Shown here: positions 20,621-31,019 of the stretch, piece after piece
How the letters are laid out: each line of letters begins with the position of its first letter
How positions within the stretch are numbered: the stretch's first letter is position 1
NCBI GenBank assembly: GCA_014529385.2
Contig: CM043945.1
Location: 2,702,312-2,766,311 of the forward strand
DNA length: 64,000 bases
From: Adiantum capillus-veneris
Lineage: Eukaryota > Streptophyta > Polypodiopsida > Polypodiales > Pteridaceae
Direction: 5' to 3'
Translations under genes and position numbers: made by a program
The notes under the pieces: model-generated
What the model was told of the DNA's origin: nothing
Seen by the model: only the letters and a program-made list of their open reading frames with translations
Databases searched by the model: none

Positions 20621-22909
20621 CTATCCTTTCTCCTCCTGAGCCCTGACATTTTGTCTTGCACGTGCAGGTCCATCTTCTTGGAAGACAACTCTTCTAATCT
20701 CCTCCGCCCTCTCTGGTTTAGAATGATATTTGGCTTCATTAAAGTGAACATCATTGCTGTGGATAACCTTTCTGGATTCGGGATCCCAAAGTCTGTACCC
20801 CATCTCACCAGAATTACCACAGCCTAGAAAGGTGCACTTTCTACTCTTTGGCTCAAGTTTGTTCCTAAATTCCTTTGGAACATGAGTATGTGCCTCACAA
20901 CCAAAGACTCTGAGATGCTTGTATGAGGGCATTTTGCCTGACCATACCATCTCTGCCACTGAATCCTTCTGCAAAACCTTGCTAGGAGATCTATTTATAA
21001 GATGAACAGCTATTGATACAGCTTCAGCCCAAAACCCATTTGGCAGCTGTGCATTAGACAACATACTTCTGACCTTTTCTTGTATGGTCCTATTCATCCT
21101 CTCAGCAACACCATTTTGAGGAGGAGTAAGTTCACATTTTATACCTTTTGACTCACAAAAGTCCTGAAAGGCCTTTGAAACATACTCTCCACCATTGTCA
21201 GTGCGTAAGCATTTAAGCTTCTTGCCACTCTGATTCTCCACAAGTGTCACAAACGTTTTGAAAACACTAAACGCTTCATCCTTGTGCTTGAGAAAGTAAA
21301 CCCATACTTTCCTCGAGTAATCATCTATAAATTTCATAAAGTAAGAAGCTCCCCCTAGTGATAGGTTAGGCATAAGTCCACACAAATCACTATGAACAAG
21401 TTCCAATTGTGTATCTCTTCTACTGCTTCTATGCTTATGTGGCTGCTGTGTTTGCTTACCATACAGACAATGTTCACAGAATTCAAAATCATTAAATGAA
21501 AAGCTAGGAAAATAACCAGAACGAGACAAGATTTCCAATCCCTTCTTGGACATATGTCCTAACCGGCTATGCCACAAAGAAACGTTCGGCTTCTCGGTTA
21601 CATTGATTACATTTTTAGAGACATTTGATACATAAATCATGTAAAGTCCTCCAGAATTTACTCCATGTGCTACTGTCATAGAACCCTTGGATATCTTCCA
21701 CATGTTCTGTCCAAAAGTGGTGACGTAGCCAGCATCATCAAGTAAACCTGTGCTGATCAAGCTCTTTGTAGTTGCAGGTACATGTCTCACATTCTTTATC
21801 GTGAAAGAAGAGCCATTCTGAAACTTCAATTGAACATCTCCAACACCTAAGATCTCACATGTCTGCCCATTGCCTAGCCGAACATGACCTTTAGTGGTCA
21901 CATAAGAGGTAAACCACTCCTTGTTTGGAGACACATGAAGGGATGCCCCTGAGTCTATAATCCACTCACTCAGTGCATGTCCATCAGATGCTGTAAGAAG
22001 AGCTGAGTCCATTGTATTCTTCAAGAAGTAGATGTCTCCTGACACTAGACTGTCATCCTCTGCAACAGTGTTTGTCACATTTATTTCTTGAATCTTCACT
22101 GAGGACTTGTTCTTCTCACGATGGTCTTTAGCTTTCTCTTTTCCTTTTTCTGCTTTCCATTCTCTGCAGTCTCTTTTCATGTGACCCTTCTTGCCACAAT
22201 GGTAGCATTCTATGTCACTCTTGCCTTTAGCACTGCGGGACTTGCTACGAGACTGATTCCTCTTTCCACCCTTGTCCTTTTCTTTGGTCCTTCCCCTGAC
22301 AAACAAGGCTGTTCCTTTGCCTTTGTCCATTGTCTTTCTGTTGGTTTCTTCAGTAAGTAGACTGCCTTCTACACCTGCTATGGTCAAACCATCTGGAGGT
22401 GCTGAATTGCTCAAAGCCATGCGAAAAGTGTCCCAACTTTCCGACAATATGATCAACAGGAACATAGCTCTAACAGGTTCATCAAACTTGACACCTTGAG
22501 CTGACAACTGACTGTAGATGGTGTTGAATTCATTCAGATGATTGGACATAGGTGTCCCTTCTTTCATCTTCAATTCAACAAACTTCTTAAGCCAGTATAC
22601 CTGTGAAGCTGCACTCTGCTTCTCATAAAGATCACTCAGCTTTGTCCATGCTTCATAAGCCGACATCTCGTCTGCTACATTGAAGTAAACGCTTTCTGCC
22701 AAAGTCAGCATAATGGTAGAAAGTGCCAACTCATCCATTTCGCTCCATTCATCTTCGTCCATATCCTCTGGTTTTATCCCCTTGAGCTTTATAGGTTTTA
22801 TCTGCTTCTTTTGTACCAACACGTGCCAAATCTGCTTCTTCCACAATGGGAAATTGGTTCCATCCAGCTTCTTGATATTGTAAAGAGCAGTGTCCTCTGA
22901 TCTAGCCAT
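20621..22909 (-). CDS. Copia gag-protease-integrase (762 codons, opens the polyprotein)
   Basis: The ATG at 22909 gives MARSEDTALYNIKKLDGTNF, a typical copia gag start. Gag (about residues 1-230) ends in a basic stretch and a zinc knuckle CYHCGKKGHMKRDC (235-248). The protease active site is WIIDSGASLHV (DSGA at 319-322). The integrase HHCC is H447, H452, C478, C481, and the catalytic residues sit in LVHSDLCG (D507), LRTDNGGEY (D571) and NGVAERMNR (E603). The run before the Glu (ELTPPQNGVAER) is shorter than the usual TPYTPQQNGVAER, suggesting a small deletion in the active-site loop. The GYRLWDPESRKVIHSNDVHF C-terminal module follows. A TAG at 20621-20623 ends the frame shortly before RT. 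Gag coats RNA, protease cuts the polyprotein and integrase inserts the cDNA. Confidence 0.93.
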   Translation of the reverse strand: MARSEDTALYNIKKLDGTNFPLWKKQIWHVLVQKKQIKPIKLKGIKPEDMDEDEWSEMDELALSTIMLTLAESVYFNVADEMSAYEAWTKLSDLYEKQSAASQVYWLKKFVELKMKEGTPMSNHLNEFNTIYSQLSAQGVKFDEPVRAMFLLIILSESWDTFRMALSNSAPPDGLTIAGVEGSLLTEETNRKTMDKGKGTALFVRGRTKEKDKGGKRNQSRSKSRSAKGKSDIECYHCGKKGHMKRDCREWKAEKGKEKAKDHREKNKSSVKIQEINVTNTVAEDDSLVSGDIYFLKNTMDSALLTASDGHALSEWIIDSGASLHVSPNKEWFTSYVTTKGHVRLGNGQTCEILGVGDVQLKFQNGSSFTIKNVRHVPATTKSLISTGLLDDAGYVTTFGQNMWKISKGSMTVAHGVNSGGLYMIYVSNVSKNVINVTEKPNVSLWHSRLGHMSKKGLEILSRSGYFPSFSFNDFEFCEHCLYGKQTQQPHKHRSSRRDTQLELVHSDLCGLMPNLSLGGASYFMKFIDDYSRKVWVYFLKHKDEAFSVFKTFVTLVENQSGKKLKCLRTDNGGEYVSKAFQDFCESKGIKCELTPPQNGVAERMNRTIQEKVRSMLSNAQLPNGFWAEAVSIAVHLINRSPSKVLQKDSVAEMVWSGKMPSYKHLRVFGCEAHTHVPKEFRNKLEPKSRKCTFLGCGNSGEMGYRLWDPESRKVIHSNDVHFNEAKYHSKPERAEEIRRVVFQEDGPARARQNVRAQEEKG

Positions 22910-23993
22910 AGCTACACTTCACAGTAGTTTACTTTCCTGGGAAAAAATTCGGCAGAGTTTCCCTTGTAAACTGACCTCTGAACCAATATCAACCTGTCAA
23001 ATGAACCAAGAAAGCTTCATATTCTGCAGAAATTTTGGCAGAGTCTCCTTTGTAAAATGGTTCTGGTGTACTAAAACATAGACCAAAAACAGCTCAAAAA
23101 CACTGTCTCTCTAACACTGTAAGGTGCGGGTAAACCTGTCCTGCACCTGTACTGTCCTGTCACTGTCCTGTCACTGTCCTGTAAGCATAGACTACGACAA
23201 TGCCTCAACGGCAGTAAAGCAAAGACGCAATCCCAACTGTCTAACTCACAGTCAATACATCCTAGCTGCCTATCTAAGGGTGCTTGAGGGATCGCTCAAA
23301 GACCTGTATCACCGAAAGGATCTCAACATTCGAGAATCCCCCAGATCAATAAAACCTCACTCGACCCTCAACAAAGGCTGCAGTAAATCTGACAGTACAT
23401 AGACTTCCCACAAAGTCATACATCCACAAATTTCCCATTGTATGTTGTAATTGCTGCGGCGGTTGTTTGCTGCGTGACTCACAGCCAGCAAACCCTCAAC
23501 AGACATACATCATCTCTGACAATACATCCCATGTGGAAGTACCTGCAATGTCAGGATGAAATCTGGAATATCAAGCAGCAAACACAAGCTACCTGATGAA
23601 CTAATGGATGTCGCCTACAGTCTGTGTGTAGATGCGCCCGTGTCGTATGTGACACGCCTCCAAGAACTGCGAGCCGTTCTTCGTTGTGTAGACAGCCAGA
23701 AATTAGCACTCTGGAAGTGCATATATCCTCAGCACTTGCAGTCGTAGGCCGAAACCCCAAATTTGCAGAGTCAGATGTGCACCCGGCAAGACCACGTAGT
23801 CGAAAGTGGCCTGCGTAGAACTTTGTCGAAGCCAAACGGTGGCCGAGATGACCTCAGAATGAAATTCTGAGAACACCAAGCCCTTGGGGCCCTCCCACAA
23901 GATTTGAGGCCGTGTCTTCGTCTGTCGAATCTCACTCCAATCTGAGCAGGTGACTCTGGCTTCCTGCAAATGCTGCCCCGAGCCTCGATCTGA
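22910..23993 (-). other. Long untranslated leader of the copia element
   Basis: About 1.08 kb between PBS and the gag ATG, unusually long for copia. It holds a short tandem repeat at about 23150-23182 (CACTGTCCTGT repeated) and several short frames (for example 23551-23835) that do not resemble known proteins. Confidence 0.6.
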
Positions 23994-24005
23994 GCTCTGA
24001 TACCA
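23994..24005 (-). promoter_or_regulatory. Primer binding site (initiator Met tRNA)
   Basis: On the minus strand TGGTATCAGAGC, the exact canonical copia PBS, lies two bases after the 5' LTR end. Confidence 0.93.
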
Positions 24006-24007
24006 GT

Positions 24008-24199
24008 TGAAGGAGTACGAGCGGAAGTGCGATGCGAGAGAGAGTGCGAGAAGAAGAGCACGACGATATGGTGAACTCGCTCTACTGTAATGTGTAGAGC
24101 ATAGTGAGTTCTTATTAGGTTTTAACAAAAGAATATGTGTACATACCTGGCGGCCCGCCCACTTACCTTGGTGACCACATTGGGCTTTATACCCCAACA
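24008..24199 (-). repeat. 5' LTR of the copia element
   Basis: 192 bp, TGTTGGGGTATAAAGCCC... to ...CTCGTACTCCTTCA. The TATAAAG close to the LTR start is more likely part of the terminal sequence than a core promoter. Identity to the 3' LTR is about 96% by eye. Confidence 0.95.
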
Positions 24200-24204
24200 C
24201 TTCT

Positions 24205-24344
24205 TTTGTTAATGCCGTTGATATGCTTTATGGAAGAGCATTCTTTGGTACACAAGGACAAATAACTTACTTAAAATCTTCCCATTTAGTTTTCAATGGT
24301 GCATCATCTTGGAGCTTTGTCATCCATAATTTTTGCTCAACCGT
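24205..24344 (-). pseudogene. Possible LINE linker between endonuclease and RT
   Basis: The minus strand reads VEQKLWMTKLQDDAPLKTKW and EDFK before a stop. Removing the LTR element at 24345-28782 places it directly after the LINE endonuclease at 28783-29460, in the same strand. W-rich linkers of this kind follow the endonuclease in LINEs. The assignment rests mainly on this position. Confidence 0.35.
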
Positions 24345-25554
24345 TGATAAACCACTTTTAGTATGTACACGGTTATATGCATGGAAATGTGTATATAAAG
24401 AGGTGTTTACATGCATTTGGAAGATTTTCTAATGTGATATTTGGTTTCAAGTATGGAAAACGATGTACATATGTCAAATAGTCATGTTCCGTGCTGACAG
24501 TCGGGCACAAGCACGTGTTTGGACAAGGTATCAAAGCCTTGGATGTGGTCCCAAGTGGATTCTTTTTCCTCTAGGAAATGTGTTTTAGCTTTTAAGAATG
24601 TAAATAATGTAAGAAAGAAGTGTGGGCACCCTCATCCTGCCCAAAAAGTTTGGCACATGCGATGACTGTCTATTTGCGGTGTCTAGCCTGCGATGATGCG
24701 TGCACCACAATAGAAGTGGTCAAAAGTGGTATGTGAGCATGTGGAAATGATGTTTGGGTATCAGAGACCAATCATACAAAATTTGGTGGATTTTGGATTC
24801 TGTTTGGTATTTTTCTCGCGAAAAATGCTCGTCCGAGGTCAAAATTGGCCAAAACTGGGCCTTAAAAGGTAAAAAAATTGGTGTGAAAAGGCTCTAAATC
24901 TCCACACCACTCACGGTGATGTGAATTTTCAAGTTGAAGGAGGATTTTTGGAGTGGATTCTTGGCACTTTCACCTCTCTATGTGTGGGAGGAAGCAAGGT
25001 TCCTACAGGTGGTCTAATGCAGTCTCGTCGCGTTCACATCCTATTTTCGAGTGTGTGGAGGAGTGAATGAGAGATTTTTTCTCTTCAATTTTCCACTTGG
25101 GAGAGTCTATGGAAGTTCTGAGGTTTCCATGGATGTGTGTGTTCAAGGAGTTGAGGGAAGAAGGTGCGGCTTTTTGCAAGACTATGTGACCCTGTATCGG
25201 TGCCATTAGGGTTGGGGCTACTCCAAAGAGTCCAAGAGGGTAGAGTTTGATGAAGGTTTTGCAATGGTTCGAGAGGGAACTTTTGTGGCTGGAGTTTTTG
25301 AAAATTTTATGTTCTTTCTTTTATATTTTGGTCACCATAAAGTGTGATTTCAAGTGTTGATCAACTCGACTCACCTTGTAGTGTCTGCGGGCAGGCAAGG
25401 GCTTGTTGGACAAGGTGTTTGGAGTTTGAATAGTAATTGTGGGAGAATATTCATTGAGATCTTGAGTGGTGGTGTGTGTGGGGTGGAATTTAAGAAAATT
25501 CCTTGTGTTGTGTTGAGTTGTCTGGGTGTGTGCACGGTATCTTTTGCTCCATCA
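24345..25554 (+). repeat. Left copy of the 1.2-kb direct repeat (probable 5' LTR)
   Basis: Shares with the right copy GGAAATGTGTATA, AAGATTTTCTAATGTGATAT, GGTATCAAAGCCTTGGATGT, CTTTTTGCAAGACTATGTGA and TCACCTTGTAGTGTCTGCGG. After its end the next TGG is at 25560 (TGGTGATCTGCTGG), a possible but unassigned PBS. Confidence 0.7.
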
Positions 25555-25669
25555 TCCTTTGGTGATCTGCTGGGGAGCGGAGAATTGCTGACTGTGCACT
25601 CAGAAGTTAGAGTTCAAGCGGTGATGTATCTACATTTTGGGTACTGAAGGGAGTTTCAAGATGGTAGTG

Positions 25670-26471
25670 CATTCCAACCATCAATTTTCACAGGTTGCGA
25701 GGATGCAGACGACTGGCTTGCATCTTATGAGTTCGACTTGACATGTTTATGCGGTGCAGTTCCAAGCGACGCGCAAAAACTTGAAGGTATCAATTTGGTG
25801 GTCAAAGTGAATGAAAGAGAATGGTTTGAGGGCTTGTCACATGATGACAAACTGAATTGGAACATGCTTATTAAGAGATGCTTTTTGAAGTGGTTGAAGA
25901 AGGTGATTCTTCAGCAAGATGCATGGAAACATGTTCTAGTTTGTTTATGCAAGAGCATGAGTCTGTTTCAATTTTTCGGTCAAGATTTGATGATTCCTTG
26001 AGAATGTGGAAAGATGATCTATTGCATGTAGAAGCCATGTCAAAAGAGGAATTTTATTCCTCTTTTACAAATAGCCAAAGAATATAGGTATTAACGAGTC
26101 TGTTGTGGCCGACAGCCCTTAAGATGAAATTGCAAGAGAAAGAGCCCACTTTTATGTGTGAAGAATTAAAAATAGCTCTACGGAAGGAGAGAAAGTTGTG
26201 CGTTGCTACATGCATGAAATTTATGGATAGTGTGGATGACCTTTATGTGCATAAAATCACAAATGCATGTACTCATGCTAGCAAGGATAATACCTCGGAT
26301 ACACGTGTGGATGCCCATATGCGCAAAGGCTATGCAAATGAAGAAGAAGCAACTTTGGAGACCATACACGTGCCTATGGTGTTAAATAGAAATGACAAAA
26401 TAGATAAATGTGAATTTTTGAGCACTAGCATGGAAAGTGAAGATGATGAGAGTGAAATTGACAAAGGATGA
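25670..26471 (+). pseudogene. Gypsy-type gag
   Basis: The frame opens with FQPSIFTGCEDADDWLASYE, the standard gypsy gag pattern 'P..F.G..d...WL...E'. It continues to VNEREWFEGLSHDDKLNWNM ('A..W...L......W..L...F'). A one-base shift near 25880 then gives EHESVSIFRSRFDDSLRMW ('esv..f..RF'). A stop at 26085-26087 and a basic-acidic tail to 26471 follow. No zinc knuckle is present. Gag would form the particle shell. Enzymes would have to come from another element. Confidence 0.65.
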
Positions 26472-26910
26472 GGAAACCTATGATGGTGACACATTTGATG
26501 CTTGTGAGAGTTGGTGCGATGATGACATAGAGTCCCTAGATCCATTGAAGGATACGATAGCCTTGCACAAAGAGCAATGTATATTTTGGGAAGGAGATTT
26601 TCAGCAACATGGCATGGATACTTGTGTTGATGATGAGATGATGGGCTATGGTTGTGGGGTTTCCACATTATGTGAGGATGACATAGAAGAGAGTGATGCT
26701 ATGCTGGGTAATTTGACCTTGGGTACATGTGCTTTACCAAAGCTAGGTGTTGGGCAACCCTCTAGTGGTTGTGATGCAAAGGTATTGGGTCATGAAGGTG
26801 ATAGAAATGAGATCTATGTGTGCAAGGATTTGATGTTAGTGCCATCTCTGAGAAATGTCATCGATGATACGTGCCATGTGGTTGCTCAATATAACATCTT
26901 GAGGATGTGA
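26437..26910 (+). CDS. Acidic, Cys-rich open frame of unknown function in the gag-only element
   Basis: 157 codons without a break, overlapping the gag end in another frame. It is rich in D, E and C (DTFDACESWCDDDIESLD, then MGYGCGVSTLCEDDIEESDA). I do not recognise a family. No signal peptide or membrane segment is obvious. The true start is uncertain. It could be a continuation of the gag polyprotein after a frameshift, since the gag tail is also acidic. Confidence 0.35.
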   Translation: MKMMRVKLTKDEETYDGDTFDACESWCDDDIESLDPLKDTIALHKEQCIFWEGDFQQHGMDTCVDDEMMGYGCGVSTLCEDDIEESDAMLGNLTLGTCALPKLGVGQPSSGCDAKVLGHEGDRNEIYVCKDLMLVPSLRNVIDDTCHVVAQYNILRM

Positions 26911-26927
26911 TAGACAAGGAGGTGTAA

Positions 26928-27317
26928 GTGATATTTTTCTTACACAGCGATCTTTTGAATGCATTTCACATGCTTCAATGTATGTATGGGCCATATCCTT
27001 TTATCTACAAAGATCTTAATTGGCAATTAGTGAGCCTTGGTGCAGGTTGGCATGATGAGGAATTGGTTATGATGTGCTATGTGGCTTTGTATGCATGTTT
27101 CCAACTTTTCAAGTGGAAGATTCCTTCTGTGGAAGAAGAGGATGCTAAAGATAGTGTTTTTGAAGAGCGTTTTCAATTTTGCAGTGGATTTGTTAATGCT
27201 TGGAGTGATGGTCTCTTGGACATGGGAAATGAAGAGCAACTATTGCGTCAAGGAGGTGATGTGAGATTTATAATTATCAATGGGATGATCTCAAGTCATG
27301 AGATGCATTTTGAGTGA
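26928..27317 (+). CDS. Open frame of unknown function in the gag-only element
   Basis: 129 codons beginning just after the preceding frame, in the gag register. Hydrophobic and aromatic N-terminal half (HMLQCMYGPYPFIYKDLNWQ), then an acidic middle (VEEEDAKDSVFEERF). No family is recognised. It ends about 270 bases before the right LTR. Confidence 0.3.
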   Translation: MIFFLHSDLLNAFHMLQCMYGPYPFIYKDLNWQLVSLGAGWHDEELVMMCYVALYACFQLFKWKIPSVEEEDAKDSVFEERFQFCSGFVNAWSDGLLDMGNEEQLLRQGGDVRFIIINGMISSHEMHFE

Positions 27318-27587
27318 TTGTGATAGCTTATGGTGTGAGATGTCGTGTAACAACCTTTGAGGTGATCCATATCATGCTTGGGATCCAAGTGGGCGGTGGC
27401 ATTTTGGCCAAAAAAAGGATGCTTTTCTCTTTGATAGGGGTGTCTTTCTTAAGCATGTAGTTGACTCTACGTAGATGGATAAGTTTCCATATGATCCAAG
27501 AGGAGCTTTGGGGTCACTTTCGAGGGTTTATGTTATTGTTTGATGCAAGTGTTGAGCATAAATGCTCAACTTGGGGTTGGGCAATGA

Positions 27588-28782
27588 TGATAAACCACTT
27601 TTGGTCTGTACATAGTAGCGATTATATGCATGGAAATGTGTATAAAAAGAGGTGCTTACATGCATTTTCAAGATTTTCTAATGTGATATTTGGTTTCAAG
27701 GATGACAAACGATGTATGTATGTCAAATAGTCATGTTGCGTGCTAACGGTCAGGCACATGCACATGTCTGGACAAGGTATCAAAGCCTTGGATGTGGTCC
27801 CTATTTTTTCTCTAGGGAATGTGTTTTAGCTTTTTAGAATGTAAATAATGCAAGCAACAAGTGTGGGCACTCTCATCCCGCCTGGGAAGTTTGGCACATG
27901 CGGTAATTGTCTATTTGCGGTGTCTGGTCCCTAGAAGTGGTCAAAAATGGTATGTGAGAATTTGTCAATGATTTTTGGGTGTCAAGGACCAACTCTACAA
28001 AAATTGGTGGATTTTGGAGTTCGTTTGGTATTTTACCTGCAAAAATGCCCGCCGTCCAGGGTCAAATTTGGTCAAAGCTGGGGCTAAAAAGGTCAAGAAA
28101 TGTTCGAAAATGGTGTGAAAAGGCTTCACTCACGGTGCCATGTGTGTTCAAGTTGAAGGAGGATTTTTGGAGTGGATTCTTGGCACTTTCACCTCTCTGT
28201 GTGTGGGAGGAAGCAGGGTTCCTACAGGTGGTCTAATGCAGTCCCGTCGTGTTCGCATCCTATTTTTGAGTGTGTGGAGGAGTGAATGAGAGATTTTTCT
28301 CTTCAATTTTGCACTTGGGAGAGTTTATGGAAGTTTTGAGTTTTCCATGGATGTGTGTGTGTGTGAGTAATTGAGGGAAGAAGGTGCGGCTTTTTGCAAG
28401 ACTATGTGACTCTGTATCGGTGCCATTAGGGTTGGGGCTACTCCAAAGAGTCCAAGAGGGTGGAGTTTGGTGAAGGGTTTACGATGGTTTGAGAGGGGCC
28501 TTTTGTGGCTGGAGTTTTTGAAATTTTTATGATTTTTCTTGTATATTTTGGTCACCATAAAGTGTGATTTCAAGTGTTGATCAAGTCGACTCACCTTGTA
28601 GTGTCTGCGGGCAGGCAAGCGCTTGTAGGTCGAGGTGTTTGGAGTTTGAATAGGGATTATGGGGAGAATTTTCATTGAGATCTTGAGTGGTGGTGTGTGT
28701 GGGTGGAATTTAAGTAAATTCCTTGTGTTGTGTTGAGTTATCTCGGTGTGTGAGTGTGTGCATGACGTCTTTTGCTCCATCA
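27588..28782 (+). repeat. Right copy of the 1.2-kb direct repeat (probable 3' LTR)
   Basis: Ends ...TTTTGCTCCATCA at 28782, where recognisable LINE endonuclease sequence resumes on the minus strand. Sequence just before its start (TTGGGGTTGGGCAA) is purine-rich with a few T, a weak candidate for a polypurine tract. Confidence 0.7.
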
Positions 28783-29460
28783 TCGTTTCAATATACATTG
28801 GTGCTCGTTTGAAATACATGGAAAGAGAAAACATTTCTTCAATTGGGCTAAATATTTTCACCTTTAGTTGTTTCTTAACATGTAATAAGGTTTGATGGTA
28901 TGGTTTCATGCTCCATTGGCCCAGTGTAAAACAATTCATGTGATACAAAATGGATTCAAATAGTAGCATATAGTCCAATCACAACATCCCTATTCAAATT
29001 TTTAACATGAAAATTCATTGGTTCCACTTCATAAAGATACACCATTTTCAATGTACATACCCGTCTATTACACATATGTAGAAGTATATTTCCATAAAGA
29101 TCTGGCTCTTTCTCATCCATTGAAGTACGATCATACAAACAAACTTCCTCCAATTCCCTTGAAATGAATGGCATATATATTTTTTAGCTTTCATGTTGCA
29201 AGGTTTTTAGGTGGGCATTTAAATCTTCAAAGACAATAACATCACCCTTGCCTTTAAAATAAGCATGTCCTCCTCTAAATCAAAAAATGGCTGATCTCTA
29301 TCCATATAAGCATAAAAGGTGAACTCATGAGATGAGAAATGTAGCAATCAACTACAAAATTTCAGCTATACATAGAGTTGTTTGTTTTCATATTTTACAA
29401 CTGATGAAAAATCTTCCAATCCTTTCTTAATCATACATGCTACCCCTCCTTGCCCTCTTC
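28783..29460 (-). pseudogene. LINE apurinic-type endonuclease domain (N-terminal part of ORF2)
   Basis: Reading the minus strand from 29458: RGQGGVACMIKKGLEDFSSV, with 'GG.a..ik'. Then GKGDVIVFEDLNAHL (family 'GD.iv.GDfNar'; the Gly before Asp is now Glu). Then RTSMDEKEPDLYGNILLHMC, matching 'R.s.D...n..G..Ll.lc'. After a frameshift it continues FTLGQWSMKPYHQTLLHVKK, with the 'DHxPL' His position readable as YHQTL. Several stops and shifts mark it as dead. It ends exactly where the LTR element begins. In a living LINE it would nick the target DNA for reverse transcription. Confidence 0.72.
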
Positions 29461-31019
29461 ATTGATTGAGATTATTTTACCACATCAATGAATATACATA
29501 AGGACACTAGTGCATGCTCTTCTCCGCCAAACCACCTCCTCTTATAGGCCACTTAACCTATCTTTAAGAGCACCTGAACTTGCACGCCTATCTAGACTTT
29601 CCTAGGGGCCATGCCTCCCCTTGGTCCTACTTTTGTACTGACATTACTCCCACAAAAGGAGAGTTTCCATCCTCCAAAACATCAGTGAAACAACTCTTTG
29701 TATGAATATCAATGTTTTTCCAATCTAAACCACTTGATAATTACCAAAACTTGTACTCATATGTGGAACTACCTCCTTGTAGCAAAACTTGAACTAAATG
29801 AATTGAATCACACATCCTTTTAAGAGAATATCCCTTTGACTAAAAGGAGCCTTTACTTGGAGTTCATACTAGCAGTAGAGCCTACCTTAATCGAGATGCT
29901 CTAATTGAGAAAAACTTATTGCTCTCTCTTCTCAAGAAATTCCTTCCAAAAAATGGAATGCCTACTTAATAACGCACATCAATCAAGCAATTGATGAGCA
30001 TTTAGATTTGCTGGTGTTGTTTTGAGTAGAAGAAGAAGAGACTTCTATGGAGTATTTCTACTTAACAAGATCCCTTAACCTTTTAACTCAACAATCTAAG
30101 TAATGGTACAGTGTGCCCAAGCAAGGCTACAAAATATCTGAAGCTTCCCTTTGCTTAAAACTTTGTGCCCTTATGGCTATGTATTGCCTCTAGTTTGAGT
30201 AACCAAACATGATACTAGATAGAGTCAAGGATGACTTCAAACTATAGACTCGTAGTGTCTTGAAATAGTAATGCTATTAAGAAAAAACAAAATTATCCAC
30301 ATACCTTGTGCCATGTCATAGCCATATATACACAAAAATATTTGAAAGAGAGATACTAGTGTGAAACAAAACTAATAACATGACTGTGCACACACGTAGT
30401 GTCTTGATGTAGAGAAAATGATCTTGGTGTGCAGTTTGCTCAAGATTCTTTCACAGTATACCATATCATCTTTTAGATACACTCCAATAGACTTACTAAA
30501 AAGTAAAACTAAAAACACAAGTTGTACTTTCTCTTGATCAAACAACATGTATGCTTAGACTACCATAGCCCATAAACTACCAATTGTGATTGTACATATG
30601 ATCAATGATATAAGTAAAATTGCACACTCATAGTGTCATTTTATTAGGCTTGCACATCTTGTAGATGTTATAGAACATCCTTGATGTCTCACTTAGAGAA
30701 CAACTAGAAAATTTGAGCTCCGCTCATAATCTTCTGACCTACTTAGACTACTTTAGTCTTGAATGAGATCCCCCTCCCCATGGGGTCTATGCAAGAATTA
30801 TACAATTTACATTTTTCCATTAATATAAATATTTCAATATACACTAGAGTACAAAAGCAATAACATAAGGGAGGAGCTCTCAACACTTGACCTCACATGG
30901 AGTTCAAGCCATGAGTTGGACTTCATCTAAAGGTACCTAACGACTAGTGTTATGCCTGAATGTGTATGAATGAATCGTACTCAAGAGAAATGACCAAGTG
31001 GAGGGTTAATATATATGTA
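29461..31019. other. No recognised feature
   Basis: AT-rich, with no frame over 80 codons. The right side of the LINE endonuclease (its ORF1 or 5' UTR) would be expected at about 29.5-30.5 kb on the minus strand, but I cannot read a motif there. Confidence 0.3.

Larger units (their letters stand above)
18673..24199 (-). mobile_element. Nearly intact Ty1/copia retrotransposon, 5.5 kb, TSD CTTCT
   Basis: Minus orientation. LTRs of 192 bp lie at 24008-24199 (5') and 18673-18864 (3'), both TGTTGGGGTA...CTCCTTCA. They are flanked by the direct repeat CTTCT at 18668-18672 and 24200-24204, which is a clean 5-bp target-site duplication. The order inside is PBS, leader of about 1.08 kb, gag-protease-integrase-RT-RNase H, and polypurine tract. 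I count about eight differences between the LTRs, mostly transitions (about 4%), so the insertion is moderately young. Lesions in coding sequence are a TAG at 20621, a one-base loss near 20520 and a TGA at 20046. It may be transcribed but cannot make a full polyprotein without readthrough. Confidence 0.95.
24345..28782 (+). mobile_element. Gag-only LTR element with about 1.2-kb LTRs (non-autonomous)
   Basis: A direct repeat of about 1.2 kb (24345-25554 and 27588-28782, roughly 85% identical by eye) starts TGATAAACC and ends TCCATCA, so the termini are TGAT...ATCA. Between the copies are 2.03 kb with a gypsy-type gag and two further frames but no protease, RT, RNase H or integrase that I can see. 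The flanks show only a weak target duplication (ccgt/tcgt). A PBS-like GGTATCAAAGCC occurs inside each repeat (24519, 27778). A different reading would therefore make the true LTRs shorter and the arrangement a tandem pair. Confidence 0.6.

Noticed and set aside
23551-24200. Frames of 94 and 165 codons in the copia leader and LTR
   Set aside because: They overlap the LTR and leader, match no family and are probably chance frames in GC-richer sequence.
24519-24532. GGTATCAAAGCC as a definite primer binding site of the 1.2-kb-LTR element
   Set aside because: It lies inside the direct repeat and recurs in the right copy. It is reported as an alternative reading and not annotated as a PBS.
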